From assembly GCF_002939985.1 (NCBI RefSeq), contig NZ_MDFM01000027.1, positions 1 to 64,000 on the forward strand: a DNA stretch of 64,000 nt, given 5' to 3'. Below are positions 1 through 9,313 of the stretch, one piece after another. This stretch comes from Xanthomonas hortorum pv. cynarae. GTDB taxonomy: Bacteria; Pseudomonadota; Gammaproteobacteria; Xanthomonadales; Xanthomonadaceae. The notes under the pieces were generated by a model. That model was given only the letters and a program-made list of their open reading frames with translations, ran no database searches and was not told the DNA's origin. Within the stretch, counting starts at the first letter, position 1, and every line of letters starts with the position of its first letter. The position numbers and the translations under genes are program-made.

Positions 1-736
1 CTATGCCTGCCTGCACAACACGCAGATGAAGCGCGAGCAGGACAACATGGCACGCTTCCTCACCCTGGCACGCGACTACGGGCGTGTGATCGGCTTCAAA
101 GGCAATTTCCTGATCGAGCCCAAGCCGATGGAACCGATGAAGCACCAGTACGACTTCGACAGCGCCACGGTGATCGGCTTCCTGCGCCAGCACGGCCTGG
201 ACCAGGATTTCAAGCTCAATATCGAAGCCAACCACGCCACGCTCTCAGGCCATAGCTTCGAGCACGACTTGCAGGTGGCTTCCGATGCCGGCCTGCTCGG
301 CAGCATCGACGCCAACCGTGGCAACCCGCAGAACGGCTGGGACACCGACCAGTTCCCGACCGACCTGTACGACACCGTCGGCGCGATGCTGGTGGTGCTG
401 CGGCAGGGCGGGTTGGCACCGGGCGGCTTGAATTTCGATGCCAAGGTGCGCCGCGAATCGTCCGATCCGCAGGATCTGTTCCTGGCGCATATCGGCGGCA
501 TGGACGCGTTCGCACGCGGGCTGGAAGTGGCCAACGCGCTGCTGACGTCTTCGCCGTTGGAGCAGTGGCGCGCAGAGCGTTACGCCAGCTTCGACAGCGG
601 CGCCGGTGCGGCGTTTGCCGATGGCACCAGCACGTTGGTGGATGTGGCCAAGCATGCGGCTGGCAACGAGCCAAAGCAACTCAGCGGCCGCCAGGAAGCC
701 TACGAGAATCTGATCAACCAGTATCTGACGCGTTGA
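1..736 (+). CDS. xylA: xylose isomerase, C-terminal part (5' end outside window)
   Basis: The reading frame is open from base 2 and ends at 736, so only about 244 C-terminal residues are present. They match the C-terminal half of class II xylose isomerase, which converts D-xylose to D-xylulose in the cytoplasm. Recognisable segments are [20 protein letters not shown] near the left edge, [18 protein letters not shown] and [20 protein letters not shown], which carry the metal-binding Glu, His and Asp residues of the family, and the closing region [14 protein letters not shown]. The gene converges on the xylR-like regulator gene. It supplies the last catabolic step for xylose released by the xylosidases encoded downstream. 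The internal ATG at 26 is not the real start. Promoter and N-terminus cannot be judged here. Confidence 0.95.
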   Translation, partial: YACLHNTQMKREQDNMARFLTLARDYGRVIGFKGNFLIEPKPMEPMKHQYDFDSATVIGFLRQHGLDQDFKLNIEANHATLSGHSFEHDLQVASDAGLLGSIDANRGNPQNGWDTDQFPTDLYDTVGAMLVVLRQGGLAPGGLNFDAKVRRESSDPQDLFLAHIGGMDAFARGLEVANALLTSSPLEQWRAERYASFDSGAGAAFADGTSTLVDVAKHAAGNEPKQLSGRQEAYENLINQYLTR

Positions 737-743
737 TGCTGTG

Positions 744-802
744 CAGGTGATCGCTGCACATGCACGCGATCACCTGCTGTCTGCGCGCCTGAAAGCGCGC
801 AG
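744..802. terminator. two hairpins between convergent xylA and xylR-like genes
   Basis: An 11-bp perfect inverted repeat (CAGGTGATCGC at 744-754 with its complement at 766-776) is followed by an 8-bp perfect one (CTGCGCGC at 781-788, complement at 795-802). The second overlaps the intergenic end next to the regulator stop codon. Neither has a clear T-run, so intrinsic bidirectional termination is an inference from symmetry and position between converging genes. Confidence 0.5.
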
Positions 803-804
803 CG

Positions 805-1923
805 TTAGGGCTGTTCCGCTGCATCCGGCGCTGCCGGTGCGGCTACCGAATCCCGCTTGACCAGCAGGTGCGCGACCACATGATCGACCATCTTCGCCGT
901 ACGCTCCTTGGCACGAATCGTCTTCAACAGGATATCCAGTGCAGCGTCGGCCATGGCGGCGATGGGCTGCTGCACGGTGGTGAGCTCGGGCCACACTGCG
1001 GTGGCGGCAGAAGTATCGTCGAAACCGACTACCGACAGATCGCGCGGCACATCCAGACCGCGCCGGTGCGCAACCGAGATTGCAGCGGCGGCCATATCGT
1101 CGTTGCTGGCGAAGATGGCGCTGGGGCGGCGTTTGCGCGCCAGCAGTTTTTCCGCAGCGACCAGACCCGATTTGTAGGTGTAGTCGCCCGGCTGCACCAG
1201 ATGCCGATCCAGGCGCAAGCCGGCATCGGACAGCGCTGCCTGAAATCCTTCGAAACGACGTGCGCTTGCGGACAGATTGGGATGCCCGGCGATGTAGCCG
1301 ATGCGGGTATGCCCCTGCGCAATCAGATGCTCGGTGATCTCCTTGGCGGCGGCGAACTCGTCGATGCGCACGCAGGCCACATCCGGGCTGAAGTGGTTGG
1401 AGGCGATCGCCACCACCGGCACCTTGGCGCGCACCAGTTCCAGTACTGCGGCCTTGGATTCGCACAGCGGCGGCGGCAGGATCACCCCGGCCACGCCCTT
1501 GGCGAGCTTGCGTGCGGCACGGCGTTCGGCATCGGCATCCAGGTCGTCCCAGCAATCGATCACCAACTGGATCGAGGTACGCGAGGCCACCCGCAACACG
1601 CCCAGCAGCAATTCGCGCAAATATGCGCCGCTGGGGTCGCTGTAGATCAATGCGATGCGCATGCTCTGCGCGGCGGCGAGTGCGCTGGCGGCCAGGTTGG
1701 GCGTGTAACCGAGCTTGTCCACGGCGCGCAGCACGCGCGCGCGGGTGGCATCGCGCACGCTGCCATTGTTGTTGACCACGCGCGAGACCGTCATCGGCGA
1801 GACCTTCGCCAGCGCCGCCACCTCATCGATGGTGATCGCGCGGCTGGTGCGGCGGACCGATTTCCTGACCTTCTCCAAGCGTGGCCTCTTCAAGTGGGTG
1901 GCGAACCTGCACGATGCACACAT
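805..1923 (-). CDS. xylR: LacI-family transcriptional regulator of the xylan locus (XylR-like)
   Basis: This is a DNA-binding repressor of the LacI/GalR family, about 372 residues from the ATG at 1923. A TTG at 1878 would give 357 residues, nearer the family norm, so the start is uncertain. The helix-turn-helix lies in the segment TIDEVAALAKVSPMTVSRVV, followed by the hinge region and a periplasmic-binding-protein-like sensor domain (MRIALIYSDPSGAYLRELL, later VVGFDDTSAATAVWPELTTV). It lies between xylose isomerase and the alpha-glucuronidase operon and is divergent from the latter. In Xanthomonas campestris a regulator in this position represses xylan-utilisation genes through palindromic boxes. 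The boxes seen at 29472-29485 and 29632-29645 in this window are the likely targets. Binding is inferred, not shown. Confidence 0.85.
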   Translation of the reverse strand: MCASCRFATHLKRPRLEKVRKSVRRTSRAITIDEVAALAKVSPMTVSRVVNNNGSVRDATRARVLRAVDKLGYTPNLAASALAAAQSMRIALIYSDPSGAYLRELLLGVLRVASRTSIQLVIDCWDDLDADAERRAARKLAKGVAGVILPPPLCESKAAVLELVRAKVPVVAIASNHFSPDVACVRIDEFAAAKEITEHLIAQGHTRIGYIAGHPNLSASARRFEGFQAALSDAGLRLDRHLVQPGDYTYKSGLVAAEKLLARKRRPSAIFASNDDMAAAAISVAHRRGLDVPRDLSVVGFDDTSAATAVWPELTTVQQPIAAMADAALDILLKTIRAKERTAKMVDHVVAHLLVKRDSVAAPAAPDAAEQP

Positions 1924-2039
1924 GCTGCGGGCAGAACGCAAGCGCCGCATGCGTGCGTGACGATGCAAGGCATGGTACCGGGAAGCAGGCACAGCGGCGA
2001 TACACGGCGGCGCGCGTTGACGCCGATGGAGCATGCGGC

Positions 2040-4250
2040 ATGAGCGCGCGCCTGACTGTTCGCTGCGTCGCGGATTGCCGTGCGTTGCTGCTGCAGTGGT
2101 TGCTGGTTCTGATGCTGCTATGTAGCGGGCTGTTAGCCAGCACCAGTGCGCAAGCCGAAGACGGCTATGATTTATGGTTGCGCTACCACCCGCTGGCCAA
2201 CGCGGCGCAGTTGCGCGGGAACACGAGCGAAGTGATCGTTGCCGGTGATTCACCCAGCTTGCAGGCAGCCCGTGACGAGTTGCAGCGCGGACTGTCGGGC
2301 TTGCTTGGTGCCTCGCCGCAGTTGTCTGCCACTGTCACCCGCAATGGCGCGATTGTATTGGGTGCTGCCACGGCGCCGCAGATCGCTGCGTTGAAACTGC
2401 AGACCACCGGCCTGGGCCGCCAGGGGTATCTGATTCGCAGCGTCAGCGTGGGCGGGCATCGCATCACCGCCATCGTCGGCGGTAGCGACATCGGCGCCTT
2501 GTATGGCGCGTTTCACTTCCTGCGCCTGCTGCAGACCGGCCAATCGCTCACCGCACTGGATGTGCGTGAGTCGCCGCGGCTGCAGCTGCGCATGCTCAAT
2601 CATTGGGACAACCTGGATGGCGTGGTCGAGCGTGGCTATGCCGGTGCCTCGTTATGGAACTGGCAGACCTTGCCCGGTTATCTGGATCCGCGTTATACCG
2701 ACTACGCGCGCGCCAATGCCTCGCTGGGCATCAATGGCACTGTGCTCAATAACGTCAATGCCAAGGCATGGAGCCTGACGCCGCAGTACCTGGACAAGGC
2801 TGCGGCGCTGGCCAAGGTGTTTCAGCCGTACGGCATTCGCGTGTTTCTCAGCGCGCGCTTCAGTGCGCCGATCGAGATCGGTGGTTTGAAGAGCGCCGAT
2901 CCGCTGGATCCGCAGGTGCAGCGGTGGTGGCGCGACACAGCCAACGCGATCTACGCACGCATTCCGGACTTTGGCGGCTTTTTGGTCAAGGCCAATTCCG
3001 AAGGCCAACCCGGCCCGCAGGATTACGGGCGCAGCCATGCCGATGGCGCGAATCTGCTGGCCGATGCACTGGCGCCGCATGGCGGTGTGGTGATGTGGCG
3101 CGCGTTCGTCTATTCGCATGAGCAACCGGACGATCGCGCCAAGCAGGCGTATAGCGAGTTCGTGCCGCTGGATGGAAAATTTCGCGACAACGTGATCGTG
3201 CAGGTCAAGAACGGGGCGATCGACTTCCAGCCGCGCGAGCCGTTCCATCCGCTGTTCGGCGCGATGCACAAAACGCCGTTGATGCCGGAGTTTCAGATCA
3301 CCAAGGAGTATCTGGGCTTTTCGACGCATCTGGCCTACCTGGGCACGCTGTTTGCCGAAACCCTGCAGGCCGATACCTATGCGCGCGGCAAGGGCTCGAC
3401 CGTGGCCAAGACCGTGGATGGTTCGCTCTTCAACGACACGCAACGCACCCGGCTGACCGGCATTGCCGGCGTGGCCAACATCGGCGCGGACCGCAACTGG
3501 AGCGGCTCGATCTTCGATCAGGCCAACTGGTATGCGTACGGGCGGCTGGCCTGGAACCCGGACCTGTCGCCGCAGACGATCGCGCAGGAATGGGTGCGCA
3601 TGACGTTTTCCAACGATGCTGCCGTGGTCACGCCCGTGGTCGACATGATGCTGCGCTCGCGCGAGGCGGTGGTGGACTACATGACCCCGCTCGGCCTGCA
3701 TCATCTGATGGGACGCGGCCATCACTACGGCCCGGCGCCGTGGGATGCGGGCAGCGAGCGCCCGGATTGGGACCCGGTGTATTACCACCGCGCCGACCGC
3801 AACGGCATCGGCTTCGACCGCAGTGCCAGCGGCAGCAATGCGGTGGCGCAATACGCGAAGCCGGTGGCGCGCATGTTCGGCGATGTGCAACGCGTGCCCG
3901 AGCGCGATCTGCTGTGGTTCCACCATGTGCCCTGGGACCACCGCATGGCCTCCGGGCGGCCGTTGTGGGACGAGTTGGTGTGGCATTACGACCATGGCGT
4001 GGACGAGGTGCGTGCAATGCGAGCCACCTGGCAGGGGCTTGCCGGCAGGATCGATGCGCCGCGTTATCAGCAGGTGGCGAACTTCCTGGCGATCCAGCAG
4101 GACGAGGCGCAGTGGTGGCGCGATGCCAGCATCGCCTACTTCCAGAGCGTGTCCGGTCGGCCGTTGCCTGCCGGCACGGCGCCACCGGCGCATCCGTTGA
4201 CGTACTACCAGGCATTGAAATTTCCGTATGCGCCGGGGAATCCGAAATGA
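2040..4250 (+). CDS. agu67A: GH67 alpha-glucuronidase, exported
   Basis: This enzyme removes (4-O-methyl)-glucuronic acid from the non-reducing end of glucurono-xylo-oligosaccharides. I chose the ATG at 2040 because GGAG lies 8 bases upstream and the N-terminus then reads as a signal peptide with a long Leu-rich core ending near ASTSAQA. This makes 736 residues, normal for GH67. By position, catalytic residues correspond to Glu321 (in FLVKANSEGQPGPQDYGR), Asp395 (GAIDFQPREP) and Glu423 (QITKEYLG), with the same spacing as in characterised GH67 enzymes. It acts in the periplasm. It is first in the plus-strand operon, and its TGA overlaps the ATG of the acetylesterase gene (ATGA). Confidence 0.95.
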   Translation: MSARLTVRCVADCRALLLQWLLVLMLLCSGLLASTSAQAEDGYDLWLRYHPLANAAQLRGNTSEVIVAGDSPSLQAARDELQRGLSGLLGASPQLSATVTRNGAIVLGAATAPQIAALKLQTTGLGRQGYLIRSVSVGGHRITAIVGGSDIGALYGAFHFLRLLQTGQSLTALDVRESPRLQLRMLNHWDNLDGVVERGYAGASLWNWQTLPGYLDPRYTDYARANASLGINGTVLNNVNAKAWSLTPQYLDKAAALAKVFQPYGIRVFLSARFSAPIEIGGLKSADPLDPQVQRWWRDTANAIYARIPDFGGFLVKANSEGQPGPQDYGRSHADGANLLADALAPHGGVVMWRAFVYSHEQPDDRAKQAYSEFVPLDGKFRDNVIVQVKNGAIDFQPREPFHPLFGAMHKTPLMPEFQITKEYLGFSTHLAYLGTLFAETLQADTYARGKGSTVAKTVDGSLFNDTQRTRLTGIAGVANIGADRNWSGSIFDQANWYAYGRLAWNPDLSPQTIAQEWVRMTFSNDAAVVTPVVDMMLRSREAVVDYMTPLGLHHLMGRGHHYGPAPWDAGSERPDWDPVYYHRADRNGIGFDRSASGSNAVAQYAKPVARMFGDVQRVPERDLLWFHHVPWDHRMASGRPLWDELVWHYDHGVDEVRAMRATWQGLAGRIDAPRYQQVANFLAIQQDEAQWWRDASIAYFQSVSGRPLPAGTAPPAHPLTYYQALKFPYAPGNPK

Positions 4251-6211
4251 GCGTGCGTGGTTTGGCCGTGGTCATCGCCACGCTATCGGCATCGCTGCTA
4301 CCACGCATCGCGCATGCAGCCGACGCACCGCTGCTGCATGCGCTGTTTCAGGAGCATGTGGTACTGCAGCGCGATGCGCCGATCCGCGTGTGGGGAGACG
4401 CCCCCCCTGGCGCGCGCGTGAGCGTGCAACTGGCTGCACAACAAGTGCAGGCACGCGCAGATCGACAAGGCCATTGGGAAGCGCGCCTGCCTGCGCAACC
4501 CGCGGGCGGGCCGTACACCTTGAGCGCACGCACCAACCAGGGCGCGGCGCAGCAAGTGAACGACGTGCTGATCGGCGATGTGTGGCTATGCTCTGGCCAA
4601 TCCAATATGGAATTGCAGGTGCATCGCACATTGAATTCGCGCAGCGAGATCCCCGATGCCGACAACCCGCGCATTCGCATGTTCAAGGTGCCGGCGCAGT
4701 CCAGCCCGACGCCGCAGCGCAGCTTCGGTGGCGCTGCGGCATGGCAGCTCACCACACCGGAGACGGTGAAGGAGTTTTCTGCCGCCTGTTACTACTTCGC
4801 GCGTGAGTTACAGAAGACCGTCGATGTGCCGATAGGCTTGATCAACGCCTCGTGGGGCGGCTCGCAACTGCAGGCCTGGATCGGTGAGAAGGCATTGCGC
4901 GCAGCCGGCGACGATGGCGCGGCACTGGATGTGCTGGCGCGTTACGCACGCGACCCGGTGGATGCCGCGCCACGTTGGGGCGCGCTGTGGGAGGCCTGGT
5001 GGCATGCACACGGCGAAGGCGAGCCCTGGCAACCGGATGCGCCGGGCACGTGGCAAAGCGCACCAGCCGCGCTGGGCGCGTGGGATGACTGGGGCGTGCC
5101 GCAGTTGGTCGGCTTCAACGGCATGGTCTGGTATCGCACCAGCATCGAGTTGACCGAGGCGCAGGCCGCACAGGAGGCCACCTTGTTGCTGGGGCCGGTG
5201 GACGAGCTGGACCAGACCTGGGTCAACGGGCGCGGCGTGGGCAGCAGTTACGGCGCCGATCAGCCGCGTCGCTACAGCTTGCCGCGCGGGCGCCTGCATG
5301 CCGGGCGCAACAGCGTCGTGCTCAATGTGCTCAATACCTATCGGCGTGGCGGCTTGCTGGGCGATGCGCAATCGCGTGCGCTGCAGTTTGCCGATGGCAG
5401 CACACTAGCGCTGGCCGCGCCCTGGCAGTACCGCATCGTGCCGCCGCAACTGGGCTCGCCACCGCGTGCGCCGTGGTCGTCGGCGGCCGGGCTGACCACC
5501 TTGTACAACGGCATGATCGCCCCGCTCGGTCAGCTCGGCCTGCGTGGCGTGCTGTGGTACCAGGGCGAATCCAATGCCGGCGATGCAGCGCATTACCCGG
5601 CCTTGCTCACCGCATGGCAGCGCGATTGGCGGCAGCGCTTCGGTGCGCAGTTGCCGCTGCTGATCGTACAACTGGCCAACTACGGCGCACCGCCCACCCA
5701 GCCGGTCGAAAGCGGTTGGGCGCAACTGCGCGAGGCGCAGCGCCGCTTCGTCGCCAACGATGCGCATGCGGGCCTGGCAGTAGCGATCGATCTCGGCGAC
5801 CGCTACGACATCCATCCGGCCAACAAGCAGGAGCTGGGCCGGCGCCTGGCGCGTGCGGCGCGACATGTGGTGTATGGCGAGGCGATTGCGCCCTCCGGAC
5901 CGGTGCCGCGCAACGTGCGACGTGACGGCGACGCACTGCGCATCGACTTCGATGACGTCGACACCGCGTTGCTGAGCTATGGCGCCGATGCGCCGATCGG
6001 TTTCGAAGTGTGTGGCTCTGCGCCCAACACGTGTCGCTATGCAGTCGCCACCTTGCACGATCAGGCCATCAATCTGCGTATCCCCTCTGGCCTGGCTGCC
6101 ACGCGCGTGCGCTATTGCTGGGCCGACAGCCCGGTGTGCACGCTGTATGACCGCAACGGCCTGCCCGCCGGCCCGTTCGAACTCCCCATCACTGCCGCTT
6201 CTTCCCCATGA
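4247..6211 (+). CDS. SGNH-type sialate O-acetylesterase-like enzyme, probable acetylxylan esterase
   Basis: A 654-residue exported esterase with a signal peptide ([20 protein letters not shown] to AHA). The nucleophile is Ser119 in CSGQSNMEL, with the catalytic Asp521/His523 in [10 protein letters not shown]. Between them sits an inserted beta-sandwich like the sugar-binding domain of GH2 enzymes (roughly residues 250-380, segment [19 protein letters not shown]). Databases usually label this family sialate O-acetylesterase. In a xylan locus, removal of acetyl groups from xylo-oligosaccharides is far more likely, and the homologue at this position in X. campestris has been called axeXA. Translation is coupled at both ends: ATGA overlap with the alpha-glucuronidase gene and with the mannonate dehydratase gene. 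Substrate is inferred from context. Confidence 0.85.
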   Translation: MSVRGLAVVIATLSASLLPRIAHAADAPLLHALFQEHVVLQRDAPIRVWGDAPPGARVSVQLAAQQVQARADRQGHWEARLPAQPAGGPYTLSARTNQGAAQQVNDVLIGDVWLCSGQSNMELQVHRTLNSRSEIPDADNPRIRMFKVPAQSSPTPQRSFGGAAAWQLTTPETVKEFSAACYYFARELQKTVDVPIGLINASWGGSQLQAWIGEKALRAAGDDGAALDVLARYARDPVDAAPRWGALWEAWWHAHGEGEPWQPDAPGTWQSAPAALGAWDDWGVPQLVGFNGMVWYRTSIELTEAQAAQEATLLLGPVDELDQTWVNGRGVGSSYGADQPRRYSLPRGRLHAGRNSVVLNVLNTYRRGGLLGDAQSRALQFADGSTLALAAPWQYRIVPPQLGSPPRAPWSSAAGLTTLYNGMIAPLGQLGLRGVLWYQGESNAGDAAHYPALLTAWQRDWRQRFGAQLPLLIVQLANYGAPPTQPVESGWAQLREAQRRFVANDAHAGLAVAIDLGDRYDIHPANKQELGRRLARAARHVVYGEAIAPSGPVPRNVRRDGDALRIDFDDVDTALLSYGADAPIGFEVCGSAPNTCRYAVATLHDQAINLRIPSGLAATRVRYCWADSPVCTLYDRNGLPAGPFELPITAASSP

Positions 6212-7482
6212 GCGAGACCCCGATGTCACAGACTCCCGACTCCCCTGCTCCGCTGCAAGGCTCGGCCCGCGATCGCGAGATCGTCGAGGCGCGCGTCATC
6301 GTCACCTGCCCCGGGCGCAACTTCGTCACCTTGAAGATCCGCACGCGCTCGGGCATCACCGGGCTGGGCGATGCCACGCTCAATGGCCGCGAACTGGCGG
6401 TGGCGGCGTATCTGCAGGAACACCTGGTGCCGAACCTGATCGGCCGCGATGCGGGCCGTATAGAAGACATCTGGCAGTTCTTCTACCGCGGCGCGTATTG
6501 GCGGCGCGGCCCGGTGACGATGAGCGCGATCGCCGCAGTGGATGTGGCGCTGTGGGACATCCTGGGCAAGATGGCTGGCATGCCGCTGTATCAGTTGCTC
6601 GGCGGGCGCTCGCGCGAGGGCGCTTTGGTCTACGGCCATGCCAATGGCCGCGATATCGCCGAAACCAGCGAGGAAGTCGGCCGTTTTCGCGAGCTCGGCT
6701 TTATCGCCATTCGCGCGCAATGCGGCGTGCCCGGCGTCAAGAAGACCTACGGCATTTCCAGCGGCGGCAAACCGTACGAGCCGGCCGAAAGCGAACTGCC
6801 GACCGAAACGGTGTGGTCCACGCCACGCTATCTCGGCGTGGTGCCAAAATTGTTTGAGCAACTGCGCAACGATCATGGCGATGAGATTGAGCTGCTGCAC
6901 GATGCGCACCACCGGCTCACCCCGATCGAAGCCGCCCGCCTGGGCCGCGACCTGGAGCCGTACCGATTGTTCTGGCTGGAAGACGCCACGCCTGCCGAAA
7001 ACCAGCGCGCGTTCGAAGTGATTCGCCAACACACGGTCACACCGCTGGCGGTGGGCGAGGTGTTCAATTCGCTCTGGGATTGCAAGCATCTGATCGAGCA
7101 GCAGTTGATCGACTACATCCGCACCACGATTGTCCACGCCGGCGGCATCACCCATGTGCGGCGGCTGGCCGATTTCGCCGCGCTGCATCAGGTGCGCACC
7201 GGCTTCCACGGCGCCACCGATCTGTCGCCGGTGTGCATGGGCGCGGCATTGCACTTCGACACCTGGGTGCCCAACTTCGGCATCCAGGAATACATGTTCC
7301 ATTCCGACGAGGCCAATGCGGTGTTCCCGCACGACTATGTGTTTCGCGATGGCCGCCTGCATTGCGGCGAGACACCCGGGCATGGCGTGGAGATCGACGA
7401 GGCGCTGGCGGCGAAGTATCCGTACGTGCCCAAGCAGTTGCCGGTTGCTCGCCTGGAAGACGGCGCGATGTGGGACTGGTGA
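6208..7482 (+). CDS. manD: D-mannonate dehydratase, enolase superfamily (ManD/RspA type)
   Basis: A 424-residue cytoplasmic enzyme of the enolase superfamily, expected to dehydrate D-mannonate to 2-keto-3-deoxygluconate in the glucuronate pathway. The metal ligands are visible as Asp in [12 protein letters not shown], Glu in [13 protein letters not shown] and Glu in LAVGEVFNS. The His two residues after the first Asp, and [11 protein letters not shown], are typical of the ManD subgroup. Many databases name such proteins starvation-sensing protein RspA. The start at 6208 overlaps the preceding stop as ATGA; a second ATG at 6223 is possible. It works after glucuronate isomerase (25.5-26.9 kb) and fructuronate reductase (12.1-13.6 kb), so the pathway is split across the two halves of the locus. 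Confidence 0.9.
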   Translation: MSETPMSQTPDSPAPLQGSARDREIVEARVIVTCPGRNFVTLKIRTRSGITGLGDATLNGRELAVAAYLQEHLVPNLIGRDAGRIEDIWQFFYRGAYWRRGPVTMSAIAAVDVALWDILGKMAGMPLYQLLGGRSREGALVYGHANGRDIAETSEEVGRFRELGFIAIRAQCGVPGVKKTYGISSGGKPYEPAESELPTETVWSTPRYLGVVPKLFEQLRNDHGDEIELLHDAHHRLTPIEAARLGRDLEPYRLFWLEDATPAENQRAFEVIRQHTVTPLAVGEVFNSLWDCKHLIEQQLIDYIRTTIVHAGGITHVRRLADFAALHQVRTGFHGATDLSPVCMGAALHFDTWVPNFGIQEYMFHSDEANAVFPHDYVFRDGRLHCGETPGHGVEIDEALAAKYPYVPKQLPVARLEDGAMWDW

Positions 7483-9311
7483 TGCGGTCCACAACGGCTG
7501 ATGCCGCGGTGCGTCAAGGCGAACCCCATACAATGCCTGTGCGGCAGCCAAGCGGGCCTGTCCGGCATGCGGAGCCGGCGCCGAGCCTGCGGCGTCTGCG
7601 CGCCGCCTGCGCTGCTCTGATGCTGGCTCGCCACGTGGTGTTGGGTGCTGTCATCGCAGTGCTCGCACCCACGACCGTGCAGGCGCAAGCGCAAGCCGAT
7701 GTCGCCTTCGATTGGTTCGACTATCGCGGCGACGATGCGGTGTTCGTCACGCCATTGCCGGCCGGCCATTACCGCAACCCGGTGCTGGCCGGGTTCTACC
7801 CGGATCCCAGCGTGACACGCGTGGGCGATCGCTATTACCTGGTGAATTCCACCTTTGCGTATTTCCCGGCGATCCCGGTGTTCGAGAGCACCGATCTTGT
7901 GCACTGGACGCAGATCGGCAACGTGGTCGAGCGCCGCGAGCAGTTGAACTACGACGGACTGGGTGTGTCGCGCGGCATGTTCGCCGCCAGCATTCGCCAT
8001 CACGACGGGCGCTTCTATGTGGTGGGTACCTCGGTCGATAGTGGTGGCAACTTCATCGCCAGTGCCAGCAATCCCGCCGGCCCATGGTCGCCACTGACCT
8101 GGCTGCCGAGCATCGATGGTATCGATCCGTCGTTGTTCTTCGACACCGATGGCAGCGCCTATCTGCTCAACAATGGCCCGCCGGAAGGCACGCCATTGTA
8201 CGAAGGCCATCGCGCGATCTGGATGCAGCGCTTCGACCTCGCCACCAATCAACCGACCGGCCCGCGCAAGGTACTGCTCAACGGCGGCGTGGATCTGGCC
8301 AGCAAGCCGATCTGGATCGAAGGCCCGCACCTGTATCAACGCGACGGCTGGTATTACCTTTCGTGTGCCGAAGGCGGCACCGGGCCGCAGCATTCGCAGG
8401 TGGTGCTGCGCAGTCGCAACGTGTGGGGGCCGTATGCCGCCTCGCCGCACAATCCGATCCTGACCCAACGCGACCTGCCGGCCGAACGCACGTACCCGAT
8501 CAGCAACGCCGGCCATGTAGATCTGGTGGACACGCCGGATGGGCAATGGTGGGCGGTGTTTCTGGCCAGCCGCCCGTATGCGGGCGAGCGCTACAACACC
8601 GGGCGCGAAACCTTTTTGCTGCCGGTGCAATGGCACGATGGCTGGCCGTCGATTTTGCCGGCCGGCGAGCCGATTCCGTATCACGCACAGAGCCCGCGCG
8701 GTGGGAAGACACCCGCCGATCAAGCACCGTTGTCGGGCAACTTCACGTGGCGCGATGACTTCGCCGGCACCTCGCTGCAGCGCGAATGGCTCTATTTACG
8801 TGTGCCCAAACAGGATGTGGCCAACCTGCGCGCACGCCCCGGTTGGTTGACCCTGCATGCCAGTGCACACGGCCTGGACAGCACCTCTACACCGGCCTTC
8901 CTCGCACGGCGCCAGCAACACACGCGCTTCACTGCGAGCACTGAATTGACTGCGCCCACCCAGGCTGGCGTCAGTGCCGGGCTTGCCGCTTTTCAAAATT
9001 CCAATGCGTGGTATGCGTTGGGTGTGCGACGCAATGGCAACGCGCTGGAAGTATTTCTCGACAAGCGCGATGGCGACAACACCGCCACCCTCGCACACAC
9101 ACGTATACCGGCAACCACACAGTTGCGCCTGCAGATCAGCGGCGACGGCGGCGCCTACAGCTTCGCCTTCGACGCCGATGGTCGCGGCTGGCAATCGCTA
9201 CGCCGCAACGACGATGCAGGCATGCTCAGCACCGCACAGGCCGGCGGCTTCGTCGGCAGCATGATCGGGCCTTTTGCCCAGCTGGAACCGGATCGCACCA
9301 AGGAGGACTGA
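7482..9311 (+). CDS. GH43 beta-xylosidase/arabinofuranosidase, exported
   Basis: A glycoside hydrolase of family 43, up to 609 residues. The five-bladed propeller starts near HYRNPVLAGFYPDPSVTR. The three catalytic acids are Asp108 (YPDPS), the Asp in DGIDPSLFFD and Glu280 (WIEGPHLY). The C-terminal 200 residues are a concanavalin-like beta-sandwich of the kind found in beta-xylosidases (QREWLYLRVP to GGFVGSMIGPFA). The ATG at 7482 overlaps the previous stop by one base (TGATG). A later ATG at 7620 would begin a cleaner signal peptide (MLARHVVLGAVIAVLAP), so the exact N-terminus is open. It probably trims xylosyl or arabinosyl residues from oligosaccharides in the periplasm. Its stop is two bases before the next ATG. 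Confidence 0.92.
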   Translation: MRSTTADAAVRQGEPHTMPVRQPSGPVRHAEPAPSLRRLRAACAALMLARHVVLGAVIAVLAPTTVQAQAQADVAFDWFDYRGDDAVFVTPLPAGHYRNPVLAGFYPDPSVTRVGDRYYLVNSTFAYFPAIPVFESTDLVHWTQIGNVVERREQLNYDGLGVSRGMFAASIRHHDGRFYVVGTSVDSGGNFIASASNPAGPWSPLTWLPSIDGIDPSLFFDTDGSAYLLNNGPPEGTPLYEGHRAIWMQRFDLATNQPTGPRKVLLNGGVDLASKPIWIEGPHLYQRDGWYYLSCAEGGTGPQHSQVVLRSRNVWGPYAASPHNPILTQRDLPAERTYPISNAGHVDLVDTPDGQWWAVFLASRPYAGERYNTGRETFLLPVQWHDGWPSILPAGEPIPYHAQSPRGGKTPADQAPLSGNFTWRDDFAGTSLQREWLYLRVPKQDVANLRARPGWLTLHASAHGLDSTSTPAFLARRQQHTRFTASTELTAPTQAGVSAGLAAFQNSNAWYALGVRRNGNALEVFLDKRDGDNTATLAHTRIPATTQLRLQISGDGGAYSFAFDADGRGWQSLRRNDDAGMLSTAQAGGFVGSMIGPFAQLEPDRTKED

Positions 9312-9313
9312 CC

